From NCBI RefSeq assembly GCF_000242255.2, contig NC_017033.1, forward strand, positions 1,364,001 to 1,428,000: a stretch of DNA of 64,000 nucleotides. Direction: 5' to 3'. The position numbers and the translations under genes were made by a program. The notes under the pieces were generated by a model. It was not told the DNA's origin, searched no databases, and saw only the letters and a list, made by a program, of their open reading frames with translations. Shown piece by piece: positions 1-10,009 of the stretch. Within the stretch, counting starts at the first letter, position 1. Each line of letters begins with the position of its first letter. The stretch comes from Frateuria aurantia DSM 6220 (lineage in GTDB: Bacteria; Pseudomonadota; Gammaproteobacteria; Xanthomonadales; Rhodanobacteraceae).

Positions 1-662
1 GTCCGGATCTGGCTGCCCAGGCAGTCCTGCAGGTCCAGACTGGCGACACCGACCGGATCGAATTGCTGCAGCCGGCGGCGGATGGCCTCGACTTCCTCCG
101 GCTGCACGGCAGCCGCCGCCGGGATGGCGGCCGTCACGTCGGACAGCGGCCCCTCCAGATAGCCGCGGGCATCGACGGCATCGATCAGGGCCAGCGCGAT
201 GATCTGATCGCGCGGAGCGAAGGCGGAGAGGTTCAGCTGCCAGCGCAGATGGTCCTGCAGCGAGTCGGGCGAGGCATCCTGCGCCTCGAATCCCTCGCCG
301 GAAGGACCGGCGGAGTAGCCGGCATCGGCCATGGAAAAATCGATGGGCTGGTCAGCGCTGCTGTCGCCGGCCCATTCCATCGACTCGGGCTCATCTCCGC
401 CGGTAAGACCGATGTCAGCCTCGGCGTAGGCCTCTGCGGCCTCGGCTCCGGCTTCTGCGGCAGGCTCGTTCGTATCGGCCTCGGCGTCGCCAGCCGGGCT
501 GTGGTCGTCTTCGTCCAGCTCCAGCATGGGGTTGCTTTCGGCCAGCTGCCGCAGCTCGGCGACCAACTCCAGCTGTGACAGCTGCAGCAGGCGGATGGCC
601 TGTTGCAACTGGGGTGTGAGTGCCAGTTGCTGGCTGAATTTGAGTTGCAGGGTGGGCTTCAT
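1..662 (-). CDS. rpoN: RNA polymerase sigma-54 factor, N-terminal part (cut by window edge)
   Basis: The first about 220 residues of sigma-54, which directs RNA polymerase to -24/-12 promoters and needs AAA+ activators. The product begins MKPTLQLKFSQQLALTPQLQ, the glutamine- and leucine-rich region I typical of RpoN. An acidic region II follows (ELDEDDHSPAGDAEA and further D/E/A-rich stretches), then the start of the core-binding domain (DSLQDHLRWQLNL, RRLQQFDPVGVASLDLQDCL). The start is the ATG at 662, which matches the family N-terminus exactly. The C-terminal DNA-binding part and RpoN box lie outside the window. It lies 92 nt downstream of lptB on the same strand, the usual gene order in gammaproteobacteria. 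Confidence 0.95.
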   Translation of the reverse strand, partial: MKPTLQLKFSQQLALTPQLQQAIRLLQLSQLELVAELRQLAESNPMLELDEDDHSPAGDAEADTNEPAAEAGAEAAEAYAEADIGLTGGDEPESMEWAGDSSADQPIDFSMADAGYSAGPSGEGFEAQDASPDSLQDHLRWQLNLSAFAPRDQIIALALIDAVDARGYLEGPLSDVTAAIPAAAAVQPEEVEAIRRRLQQFDPVGVASLDLQDCLGSQIR

Positions 663-754
663 GTACGCGTCGTGCGGATGGCCATGCGGCGGGGGCGCAG
701 CGGCCCCGTTGCGGTCATGTTAGCGGTTTGCAGCGGCCGGGGAGGTGATCCTGA

Positions 755-1474
755 TCACAGCCGGAATTCCTTGCCCAGATACACTTCGCGGACCTTGGCA
801 TCGGCCAGGATGTGGGCCGGCGAGCCCTTCGACAATACGCCGCCGTCACTGAGGATATAGGCGCGATCACAGATGCCCAGGGTTTCACGCACATTGTGGT
901 CGGTGATCAGCACGCCGATGCCGCGATCCTTGAGATGCAGCACGATGCGCTGGATTTCACCCACCGAAATCGGGTCGACGCCGGCAAAAGGTTCGTCCAG
1001 CAGCATATAGCGGGGTCGGGCCGCCAGAGCCCGGGCGATTTCCACGCGCCTGCGCTCGCCGCCGGAAAGGCTGATGCCTTTCTGGTCCGCGATATGGGTG
1101 ATCTTCAGTTCGTCCAGCAGGCTTTCCAGCTCCTGCTTGCGCTGGCTGGCCGTCAGGCCTTCGCGCAGTTCTAGTACGGCAAGAATATTGTCGCTCACGC
1201 TCAGGCGGCGGAATACCGAGGCTTCTTGGGGCAGATAGCCGATGCCCATCTTGGCCCGCTGGTGCATGGGCAGATCGGTGATGTCCTGCTCGTCCAGCGT
1301 GATCTTGCCGCCGTCGGCCTCGACCAGACCGACCACCATGTAGAAACAGGTAGTCTTGCCCGCGCCGTTGGGCCCGAGCAGACCGACTACCTCGCCTTCG
1401 GCAATGTCGAAGCCGAAATCCTTGACGACCTGGCGGGCCTTGAACCGCTTCTGCAGATTTGCCGCTGCCAGCAT
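755..1474 (-). CDS. lptB: Lipopolysaccharide export ABC transporter ATP-binding protein LptB
   Basis: The cytoplasmic ATPase that powers extraction of lipopolysaccharide from the inner membrane with LptF, LptG and LptC. The 239-residue length is normal. Visible motifs are Walker [10 protein letters not shown] (about residues 34-42), Q-loop YLPQEASVF, signature [15 protein letters not shown], Walker [14 protein letters not shown] and the switch His in LITDHNVRE. The ATG overlaps the lptA stop as TGATG, so the two are translationally coupled. The order lptC-lptA-lptB-rpoN is the standard cluster. LptF/G are not in the window. Confidence 0.97.
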   Translation of the reverse strand: MLAAANLQKRFKARQVVKDFGFDIAEGEVVGLLGPNGAGKTTCFYMVVGLVEADGGKITLDEQDITDLPMHQRAKMGIGYLPQEASVFRRLSVSDNILAVLELREGLTASQRKQELESLLDELKITHIADQKGISLSGGERRRVEIARALAARPRYMLLDEPFAGVDPISVGEIQRIVLHLKDRGIGVLITDHNVRETLGICDRAYILSDGGVLSKGSPAHILADAKVREVYLGKEFRL

Positions 1475-2127
1475 CAGTGCCGGCTCGCGCTGCTGGCGGT
1501 GGCCGGTGCCGGTGCGGCGTGGTCGCGTGCCGGCTGCAGGGTGCCGCTGGCCGGTTTGCCGCTGGCGGCAGGGGGGGTCTTGGGCAGGATCACGCCATGG
1601 ACCAGGCCGTCACCGTTGCTCTGGCCGGTGATCAGGCTCTGATGGGTGTCATAGGTCAGCTTGTCGCCATGGAACTCGCCACGCCCGGCCTGCTTGGCCA
1701 CGGCATGGCCGGTCAGCACCGCGATGCCGCTGTTGTAGGCATAGGTGATGGTGTCGGCATCGCCGGTCATCAGATTGCCTTCGTCGTCCAGTTCTTCGAT
1801 ATGCGCCTGGGGCTGGGTCCCGGTCAGCACTACATGATCCACCTGGCTGTCGGCATCCAGGTAGATCCTGGCCAGATCGCCTGTGCCCTTGATCGTGCCC
1901 TGGGTGATCACCACGTGCTTGCGCAGGGTGGTGACGCCATTGGGCCGATTCTGGATGTCCGAGGAATTGGCGACGTAGTTGATCGGCTTCTGCCGGTCAT
2001 CCGAGCGTGCCGCGGCCAGTGCCGGGATCAGCAGCAGGGCGAGCAGGACGGTGCTTGTAGCGACCCCGCGCTGTCGGAGCGCGTGGCGGATAGGTGCCGT
2101 GGACATCATGGAGAAGTTCCAGTTCAT
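1474..2127 (-). CDS. lptA: Lipopolysaccharide transport periplasmic protein LptA
   Basis: Periplasmic bridge protein that carries lipopolysaccharide from LptC to LptD. There is a Sec signal peptide (hydrophobic stretch [14 protein letters not shown], cleavage before RSDD). An OstA/LptA beta-jellyroll follows, with the typical [20 protein letters not shown] and later [27 protein letters not shown]. The C-terminal tail (about 45 residues) is rich in Pro, Ala and Ser and looks disordered. The start is uncertain: ATG at 2127, or the tandem ATGs at 2109/2106, which give a more ordinary signal peptide. No clear Shine-Dalgarno is seen for any of them. The 5' end overlaps lptC by 110-131 nt, which is unusually long. 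Confidence 0.92.
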   Translation of the reverse strand: MNWNFSMMSTAPIRHALRQRGVATSTVLLALLLIPALAAARSDDRQKPINYVANSSDIQNRPNGVTTLRKHVVITQGTIKGTGDLARIYLDADSQVDHVVLTGTQPQAHIEELDDEGNLMTGDADTITYAYNSGIAVLTGHAVAKQAGRGEFHGDKLTYDTHQSLITGQSNGDGLVHGVILPKTPPAASGKPASGTLQPARDHAAPAPATASSASRH

Positions 2128-2686
2128 TCGTATCTAGATTAGCGCGCATGCCGACGCCGCGCAGCATCGTGCCGCCTTGGGTCATGATGGCAAGTTCGTC
2201 TGTCGCCAACCTGTTGTCCTTGGGCCAGCCGGTCATGTTGGCGCTGTGGATTTCGGTGGCGGGGGTCTGGGCGTAGGCATCGCGATGCATGAACACCTTG
2301 CCCTGCAGCATGACCAGATCGCCGCGGCGGTTGACCCAGCCGTAGTCCGAGTCGCCGCTCCAGTCAGGAACCGTGGCGACATGGCTGGGCATCACGAAAT
2401 GCGGCGTGGTCAGGAACAGCGAGTCGTCATTGTCGCGCCGCTCCAGCAAGGGCCCGCTGATGCGCAGGCCGGGCGCGCCGTCGGCATTGTACAGGTAGGC
2501 CTGAAACTGTTTGACGGTGTAGCCCGAGCGGGGTGGCCCCAGGGTGTCGTTGATCCGCGGGGGCGGCTGAATCCACCACAGCAGAGTCTGGCTGGCGCCG
2601 GCCAGCAGCAGCAGGGTCACGGTGGCGGCCAGCAGGGCCCGGTCGCGCAGATAGCGATGCAGCTGGCCGAGTCTGTTCAATACCAC
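1997..2686 (-). CDS. lptC: Lipopolysaccharide export protein LptC, with extended C-terminal tail
   Basis: Inner-membrane bitopic protein that receives lipopolysaccharide from LptB2FG and passes it to LptA. One membrane segment lies near the N-terminus (LLAATVTLLLLAGASQTLLWW, about residues 17-37), followed by an LptC-type periplasmic domain ([51 protein letters not shown]). The start is GTG, overlapping the kdsC 3' end by 10 nt. Family members are usually about 190 residues. Here the frame stays open for about 35 more, giving an Arg/Pro/Ala-rich tail encoded by the same DNA that encodes the LptA signal peptide in another frame. The tail looks like read-through of a lost stop rather than a conserved domain. 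Confidence 0.9.
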   Translation of the reverse strand: MVLNRLGQLHRYLRDRALLAATVTLLLLAGASQTLLWWIQPPPRINDTLGPPRSGYTVKQFQAYLYNADGAPGLRISGPLLERRDNDDSLFLTTPHFVMPSHVATVPDWSGDSDYGWVNRRGDLVMLQGKVFMHRDAYAQTPATEIHSANMTGWPKDNRLATDELAIMTQGGTMLRGVGMRANLDTNELELLHDVHGTYPPRAPTARGRYKHRPARPAADPGTGRGTLG

Positions 2687-3225
2687 GACTGGAGTACCTC
2701 GTCCTGACGGCCCTGGGCTTGCAGCAGCAGATCACTGACCTCTCGCGCCGCGCCCTCGCCGCCGCGCGAGCGGGTCTGCCAATGCGCCTGTGCAGCCAGC
2801 CAGGGGTGGGCATTGGCCACCGCAATGCCCAGCCCGGCGATGCGCATCGGCGCCAGGTCAGGCAGGTCATCACCGACGAAGGCGGCCTGTTCGGGCTGAA
2901 GGTCCAGCTCATTCAGCAGCTGGTGCAGGCAAGCGCGTTTGTCGCGGGCTCCCTGATAGACGTGACGGATGCCAAGTTCGGCCATGCGCCGGCTGACGGC
3001 TTCGCTGGAGCGCGCCGTGATGATGGCCACGGCGATGCCATGGTGCTGCAGCTGTTTCAGGCCCAGACCGTCATGCACATGAAAGACCTTGTGGTCCTGG
3101 CCTTCGGCGCTGAACGGCAGGCGTCCGTCGGTCAGGGTCCCGTCCACATCGAAGGCCGCCAGACGGATGGCGGCGGCGCGGGCGAGCACTTCGGCAGGCA
3201 GGTCGGCAAGATACATGGCATTCAT
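2677..3225 (-). CDS. kdsC: 3-deoxy-D-manno-octulosonate 8-phosphate phosphatase KdsC
   Basis: HAD-superfamily phosphatase that removes phosphate from KDO-8-phosphate, the last step before CMP-KDO formation for lipopolysaccharide inner core. At 182 residues it has the compact cap-less size of KdsC. HAD motif I is DVDGTLTDG (nucleophile and acid-base Asp). Motif II is the TAR in AIITARSSEAV, motif III a Lys (ARDKRACL), and motif IV GDDLPDL. The usual start is the ATG at 3225, 19 nt after kdsD. It is co-transcribed with kdsD and the lpt genes, as expected for envelope assembly. Confidence 0.96.
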   Translation of the reverse strand: MNAMYLADLPAEVLARAAAIRLAAFDVDGTLTDGRLPFSAEGQDHKVFHVHDGLGLKQLQHHGIAVAIITARSSEAVSRRMAELGIRHVYQGARDKRACLHQLLNELDLQPEQAAFVGDDLPDLAPMRIAGLGIAVANAHPWLAAQAHWQTRSRGGEGAAREVSDLLLQAQGRQDEVLQSWY

Positions 3226-3244
3226 CAGGGCGGGCGGGGCGGGT

Positions 3245-4258
3245 TCAGACCACGCGCGCGCGCAGCAGGTCGTGGATGTTCAGGGCGCCGACCAACTGCT
3301 GGGCCGTATTGACCACCAGCAGGGCATGCACCTGATGCTGCTCCATCATCCGGGCAGCCTCGCTGGCCAGTTGGTCCGCACCGATGGTGATGGGGGTCCG
3401 GCTCATCAGCGAACCGACCTCGGCCTCGCGCAGATCAACCCGGTGATCGTCCAGCACCCTGCGCAGGTCGCCGTCGCTGAACACCCCGCGCAGGATGCCG
3501 GCGTCGTCGATCACCGCGGTGATCCCCAGCCGGGTGCGGGACATTTCCATCAGCGCCTCCGACAGCTTGGCGTTGATCCGGACCCTGGGCAGGGCCTCGC
3601 CGCTGTGCATCACATCGCTGATACGCACCAGCAGGCGCCGCCCGAGGTTGCCGGCGGGGTGGGAACGCGCAAAATCATCCGCCGTGAATCCGCGGGCTTC
3701 CAGCAAGGCGACTGCCAAGGCATCACCCAGCACCATCGCGGCGGTGGTGCTGGTAGTCGGGGCCAGACCCAGAGGGCAGGCTTCGGTTTCCACCGCTGCA
3801 TCAAGGTGAATATCCGCCTGCCGTGCCAGAGCCGAGCCGGCATGGCCGGTCATCGCGATCAGGGCGGTGCCCTGGCGCTTCAGAAACGGCAGGATGAACA
3901 GCAGTTCATCGGTCTCGCCGGAATTGGACAGCAGCAACATCACGTCGTGGGGCTGCACCATGCCGAGGTCGCCATGACTGGCTTCGCCGGGATGGACGAA
4001 AAAGGCCGGCGTGCCGGTAGAGGCCAGCGTTGCGGCAATCTTGCGGGCTACATGGCCGGACTTGCCCATGCCGGAGACCACGATTCGCCCCTGGCATTCC
4101 AGGATCAGGCGGCAGGCGGCGGCAAAGGCCTGCTCGACCCGGTCCGCCAGCGATTGTATCGAAGCGGCCTCAGTCAGAATGACCCGGCGGGCGTTTTCGA
4201 TGATGGTGCGATCATCCACCGGTGCCATAAATTGGAGCGGATCCATTCGAAGAGTCAT
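3245..4258 (-). CDS. kdsD: D-arabinose-5-phosphate isomerase KdsD (SIS-CBS-CBS)
   Basis: Interconverts D-ribulose 5-phosphate and D-arabinose 5-phosphate, the entry to KDO synthesis. A SIS domain covers about residues 45-175 (VVSGMGKSGHVARKIAATLAS, SNSGETDE, LGLAPTTSTTAAMVLGDALAV). Two CBS domains follow (about 215-335: VMHSGEALPRV, ITAVIDDAGILRGVFSDGDLRR, VHALLVVN). The 337-residue length is close to E. coli KdsD (328). ATG at 4258 is the first start; Met5 or Met11 are possible. It is the first gene of the minus-strand run kdsD-kdsC-lptC-lptA-lptB-rpoN and is divergent from ibaG. Confidence 0.95.
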   Translation of the reverse strand: MTLRMDPLQFMAPVDDRTIIENARRVILTEAASIQSLADRVEQAFAAACRLILECQGRIVVSGMGKSGHVARKIAATLASTGTPAFFVHPGEASHGDLGMVQPHDVMLLLSNSGETDELLFILPFLKRQGTALIAMTGHAGSALARQADIHLDAAVETEACPLGLAPTTSTTAAMVLGDALAVALLEARGFTADDFARSHPAGNLGRRLLVRISDVMHSGEALPRVRINAKLSEALMEMSRTRLGITAVIDDAGILRGVFSDGDLRRVLDDHRVDLREAEVGSLMSRTPITIGADQLASEAARMMEQHQVHALLVVNTAQQLVGALNIHDLLRARVV

Positions 4259-4457
4259 TGTCCATCAGTTCCATAACGGCGGCAGTCGGCCGCCGGGGAA
4301 GAGGCGCGCCGCCGCATGAGCCGGCCGAGTCATTTCTGTGCCAGCAAATTTCCATTAACATGGCATCTTCGCACGATATCGTCATGGTCTGCATTAACGC
4401 AGTCATGATTTCCCACTATCACGCGCCCGCCATGACGGGTGCAGCACGGAATGGTTT

Positions 4458-5995
<1,538 letters not shown>

Positions 5996-6034
5996 ACCTG
6001 CGCCTCAGCCTGCAGACGGCGTTCAAGGCCATGG

Positions 6035-6080
6035 GCATCACGCCCCGTCGGAAGCGATTCCGGCGGGGCGTGATGCTTTC
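6035..6080 (+). terminator. Rho-independent terminator after murA
   Basis: A 17-bp inverted repeat (arms 6035-6051 and 6060-6076, all Watson-Crick except one G-T) closes an 8-nt loop (AAGCGATT). It is followed by TTTCC on the plus strand. It lies 40 nt after the murA stop. On the minus strand no T tract follows, so it probably serves murA only. Confidence 0.85.
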
Positions 6081-6146
6081 CGGGTTCAGGCGGGGCGGGC
6101 GACGGTCGGGAGGGCTGCCGGCCTCATCATCTGCGGCCGGCTGGGC

Positions 6147-7631
6147 TCAATGCGGTTTCTGTTCGGCCACCGCATGGCCTGTAACGCCCCCCCGGGCGGC
6201 CACTTCATGGGCTTCGGCGTCGCGATGTCCGTGCTGGCGCTGGGTTTCCTGCTCATAGGCCTTGACCACCACGTCGGCCAGCGCACGATAAACCGGCTTG
6301 CGGCAGACCAGGGCCGAAGCGGCGCGGGCCAGCAAGGCCGCCGCCATGATCGGCAGCACCATCTGCTGGTTGGCAGTCAATTCCATCGAGATCACGGTGG
6401 AGGTCAGCGGCGCCTGGGTCACGCCGGCCAGATAGGCGGTCATGCCCAGCAGCACCACCGCGCTGGGATCGATGGCCGGCAGGAAGTGGCTGATGTTCTG
6501 GCCCAGTCCGGCACCGACAGCCAGTGACGGCGAGAAGAAGCCGCCAGGGATGCCGGCCCAGGAGCAGGCGATATTGCCCAGCATCTTCAGGATCCCGAAG
6601 AAGGGGACGGCGGCATCGTCATCCTGCTGCAGAATGCTTTTGGCCTGGGCGTAGCCGGTGCCGTACAGGCCGTGGTGAGTGAGCTGGCTCAGCAGCACCA
6701 GAGCCAGGCCGCAGCCGGCGGCGAACAGCACCGGGTTGCGGCCGCGAGTGGCGGCAACCCAGCCGACAATGCCACGACTGCCGGGTTGGATCAGACGGGC
6801 ATAGAGACCGCCCATCAGGCCGCAGACCAGGCCGCAGGCCACGACGGCGATCCAGGCCCGACCCAGTGGCAGCACAATGTCGAAACGGCCGAAATAGGCG
6901 TAATTGCCGAGAATGCCCAACGAGACCACGCCGGACATGATCACGGCGGTCAGTATCACGCCGCTCATGCGGTGCTCGAAGGCCCCGCTCATTTCCTCGA
7001 TGGCGAAGACGACGCCGGCCAGCGGGGTGTTGAAGGCTGCCGCCAGTCCGGCGGCCGAGCCGGCCAGGATAAAACGGCCCGCCGAAGCGGCATCGGCCAG
7101 GCCGAAGCGTCTGCCCAAGGTATACAGCAAGCCGGCGCCGACATGCACGGTCGGCCCTTCGCGCCCGACCGAGGCGCCGCCCAGCAGGGCCAGCAGGGTC
7201 AGCGCCATCTTGCCGATGGCGACCTTCAGTGACAGGAGACCGTGGCGAAAGCGCTCGTTTTCGACCTGCAGTGCCGCAATGGCCTGGGGGATGCCGGAGC
7301 CCCGCGTCGCTTTCAAGGGGCCGCTGGTGGCCCAGCTGAGAAAAGCGAACACGGCCGGAGTCACGATAAAAGGCCAGAACCGGCCGTGCTGGACCAGCCG
7401 ACTGAACTGCGCATAGGCGGCATCCGAGGCCCAGGCAAAGCCGACCGCCGCCAGGCCGACGATGATCGCACCGCTCCAGAACAGGATGCGCCGCTGCCAT
7501 TGGCGGGGTGACAGCCACTCCGAAGAATGGATCCTGCGCCCCAGATATCGGCCGTAGACGCGGCTGCGGGGAGCGGAGTGGTGGGAGGCCGACTTGGAGG
7601 ACGGGGCGCCGGGAGCTGGGTCAGGGGTCAT
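6147..7631 (-). CDS. ClC-type voltage-gated chloride channel / H+-Cl- antiporter family protein
   Basis: An integral membrane protein of 494 residues with the ClC signature segments in order: GSGIPQ (Cl- binding Ser), GREGPTVHVG with the gating Glu, the selectivity helix region AGVVFAIEEM, and GGFFSPSLAVG. About ten to twelve hydrophobic helices are readable. The N-terminal 45 residues are basic and hydrophilic; the C-terminus is short and has no CBS domains. Bacterial ClCs of this size are mostly 2Cl-/H+ exchangers used in acid resistance, but exchanger versus channel cannot be settled by eye. It stands alone between murA (convergent) and recD (same strand). Confidence 0.93.
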   Translation of the reverse strand: MTPDPAPGAPSSKSASHHSAPRSRVYGRYLGRRIHSSEWLSPRQWQRRILFWSGAIIVGLAAVGFAWASDAAYAQFSRLVQHGRFWPFIVTPAVFAFLSWATSGPLKATRGSGIPQAIAALQVENERFRHGLLSLKVAIGKMALTLLALLGGASVGREGPTVHVGAGLLYTLGRRFGLADAASAGRFILAGSAAGLAAAFNTPLAGVVFAIEEMSGAFEHRMSGVILTAVIMSGVVSLGILGNYAYFGRFDIVLPLGRAWIAVVACGLVCGLMGGLYARLIQPGSRGIVGWVAATRGRNPVLFAAGCGLALVLLSQLTHHGLYGTGYAQAKSILQQDDDAAVPFFGILKMLGNIACSWAGIPGGFFSPSLAVGAGLGQNISHFLPAIDPSAVVLLGMTAYLAGVTQAPLTSTVISMELTANQQMVLPIMAAALLARAASALVCRKPVYRALADVVVKAYEQETQRQHGHRDAEAHEVAARGGVTGHAVAEQKPH

Positions 7632-8002
7632 GGCAGCGGGGCGATTCGATGGGCGGGCAAATGGCGACGGTGGTGCAACAGCCAGCGACCCGCGGGCAAA
7701 GTCCGGGTCGCCAGATTGTGCGGCGGATACGCGATGGAACGGTTTTGAGGCGCCTTATGGCGCCGGCATGACGGCTTGGCCGGCTGATGCGGGACGGACC
7801 CGCGGTGACTGGCGATGGCCGAGATCCGGTCATGCGGAACACGGCCGCTATTATGGCGCCATTTAATGCTTTTTTTGCAATTGAATCGCGCTTTGCATGA
7901 GGTTTTTGTCCGAGCGGGTTAAACCCGCTTCAGTTTCATGGGCTGCTAGGCCGCTTTCCTGCATCTGAGGACTTTTTTCAAAGCTCTTTGGCGGCAGTCG
8001 GC
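7632..8002. other. Intergenic region between recD and the ClC gene
   Basis: 371 bases with no convincing gene. It contains a short inverted repeat at 7913-7929 (arms AGCGGGTT/AACCCGCT), a GGCGCC-TTAT-GGCGCC repeat near 7752-7767, and an 8-bp hairpin at 7685-7711 in the expected 5' leader of the ClC gene. None has a T tract on the minus strand, so a recD terminator is not clear. Confidence 0.5.
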
Positions 8003-10009
8003 CTATCCGCCGATCAGGGCGCGCAGTCCGCTGCGGCGCACGACCCGGCGTTGCACGGCCTGGGGAAACAGTCCCGAGCGCGTCTCGATCAGGCTGAAAT
8101 GCGTTCTTGCGCGAGTGATGCCGGTATAGATCAGCTCGCGAGTGAGCACCGGGCTGAGTCTGTCCGGCAGGAGCAGCGCCGTGTGGGCGAATTCGGAGCC
8201 CTGCGATTTGTGCACGGTCATCGCGAACACGGTCTCGACCGCACCCAGACGGCTGGGCAGCACCCATCGCAAGGCGTTGCTGCCGTCATTGCGGGGAAAC
8301 ACCACCCGCAAACCGTGACGGCGCTGCCCATCGGTGTCGGACAAGGGCAGTCGCAGCGTGATGCCGACATCGCCATTCATCAGTCCCAGGCTGTAGTCGT
8401 TGCGGGTGACCATCACTGGCCGGCCTTCGAACCAGGTCGGTCCGGCGCTCAGCAGTCCCTGTCGCTGCAGGGCCTGGGTGATCCGCAGATTCATCTGTTC
8501 CACGCCCCAGGGGCCCTTGCGGACGGCGGTGAGCAGGCGAAAGCGCTCGAAGGCCTGCAGGATGTCCGCCGCCCAGGCGTGCCAGACTCCGGTCTCGGCA
8601 TCATCTGCCGGGCGTTGATGCAGGCGTTGCAGATAGGCCGCATAGCCCGCAGCGCCGCCTTGGCCGTCGAGCAGAAGCCGATCCAGCGCGGGATCATCTG
8701 GTCCCTTGCAGCTCAGGTGCAGCACGTCATGGGGCCGCTCGTGCAGAACCGCATCGGCCTCGACGGCATCGCCGGCGTTGACCGCTCGGGCCAGACGGCC
8801 GATGCCCGAGTCATGGCCGAAACGGCGGGAGCGACGCAGCATCACCGTATGCTGGGCCAGTCGCTGATGTTCGTCACCTGGCTGCAGGGCCGGGTCTTCG
8901 AGGCGGCCGATGCCCTGGCGGCGCAGCCAGTCGGCGGTGGAGGGACTGTAATGGCCCAGCTCGGCATCCCGGCACAGGTCGCCCAGTACCGCGCCGGCTT
9001 CCACCGAGGCAAGCTGGTCCTTGTCGCCCAGCAGGATCAGCCGTGCCGTGTCGGGCAGCGCAGCCAGCAGATGGAACATCATTTCCAGGTCGATCATCGA
9101 GGCTTCGTCGACCACCAGCACGTCCAGAGACAGCTTGTGACCCGCATGATGGCGGAAGCGTCGACTGTTGGGTACCCGACCCAGCAGCCGGTGCACGGTG
9201 GTCACCTCGGAGGGAATCCGCTCGCGGACCGCTTCGGTCACCGGCAGCTGGCTAACCTGGGCGCCGATTGACTCGGTCAGGCGTGCCGCCGCCTTGCCGG
9301 TGGGCGCGGCGAGGCTCAGCCGCAGGGGCGTGCCCTCATCCATGGCTGCCTGTTGCAGCAGGGCCAGCAGCTTGACCACGGTGGTGGTCTTGCCGGTGCC
9401 GGGTCCGCCGGTGATCAGGCTGAAAGGGCCGGAGGCGGCCAGTGCGCAGGCAATCTTTTGCCAATCGGTGGTGTCGGTGGGTTCCGGGAACAAGGTCTCC
9501 AGCCGTTCGGCAAGACGGGGCGGTGCATGCAGGGCGGGGCTTGTCCGCGCGGCGATCTGGCGGGCGACACCGGTTTCGTAATTCCAGTATCGACGCAGAT
9601 ACAAGGCCTGACCGGCAAGCACCAGTGGACTGGAGCCTGGCGCGGCGTGTCCGACCAACGGACTGGGAGTCAGTGCGGCCAGCCATTGCGTGGCCTCTAT
9701 CCCAGCCAGCAGCTGGGACGGCATCACGGTACCGGGATCGGGGCGCTGACCTTCCGGTGGCAGCGACAGCGCGAAGTCGGGGTTGGCCAGGGTACTGCCG
9801 AAGTCCAGGCAGACGTGGCCCTGACCCAGCTGATGGCTGACTAGGGCAGCGGCCAGCAGAAGCAAGGGCGGCGCCTGCGGGTCCAGATCGGCAAAAAAAC
9901 GCGCCAGGGCCAGGTCCAGCGGTCGCAGCCAATCCTGTGTGCTCCACTGGGCGAGCAGCTCCAGGGTGGCGGAGCGATCCTCCAGACCGTGCATCACGAC
10001 GGCATTCAT
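8003..10009 (-). CDS. recD: Exodeoxyribonuclease V alpha subunit RecD
   Basis: The 5'-3' helicase motor of RecBCD, which processes double-strand breaks and degrades linear foreign DNA. The 668-residue product starts MNAVVMHGLEDRSA at the ATG overlapping the recB stop (ATGA). An open frame extends upstream to 10636, but that part only shadows recB. Motifs are Walker A ITGGPGTGKTTTVVKLL (about residue 190), Walker B LVVDEASMIDLEM, ILLGDKDQLASVEAGAVL, and C-terminal FAMTVHKSQGSEFAHTALLLP with ITRARTHF. The size is near E. coli RecD (608). Confidence 0.96.
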   Translation of the reverse strand: MNAVVMHGLEDRSATLELLAQWSTQDWLRPLDLALARFFADLDPQAPPLLLLAAALVSHQLGQGHVCLDFGSTLANPDFALSLPPEGQRPDPGTVMPSQLLAGIEATQWLAALTPSPLVGHAAPGSSPLVLAGQALYLRRYWNYETGVARQIAARTSPALHAPPRLAERLETLFPEPTDTTDWQKIACALAASGPFSLITGGPGTGKTTTVVKLLALLQQAAMDEGTPLRLSLAAPTGKAAARLTESIGAQVSQLPVTEAVRERIPSEVTTVHRLLGRVPNSRRFRHHAGHKLSLDVLVVDEASMIDLEMMFHLLAALPDTARLILLGDKDQLASVEAGAVLGDLCRDAELGHYSPSTADWLRRQGIGRLEDPALQPGDEHQRLAQHTVMLRRSRRFGHDSGIGRLARAVNAGDAVEADAVLHERPHDVLHLSCKGPDDPALDRLLLDGQGGAAGYAAYLQRLHQRPADDAETGVWHAWAADILQAFERFRLLTAVRKGPWGVEQMNLRITQALQRQGLLSAGPTWFEGRPVMVTRNDYSLGLMNGDVGITLRLPLSDTDGQRRHGLRVVFPRNDGSNALRWVLPSRLGAVETVFAMTVHKSQGSEFAHTALLLPDRLSPVLTRELIYTGITRARTHFSLIETRSGLFPQAVQRRVVRRSGLRALIGG

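Noticed and set aside
7913-7929. Inverted repeat as a recD terminator
   Set aside because: Only a 6-bp stem once a loop is allowed, and no T tract on the minus strand.
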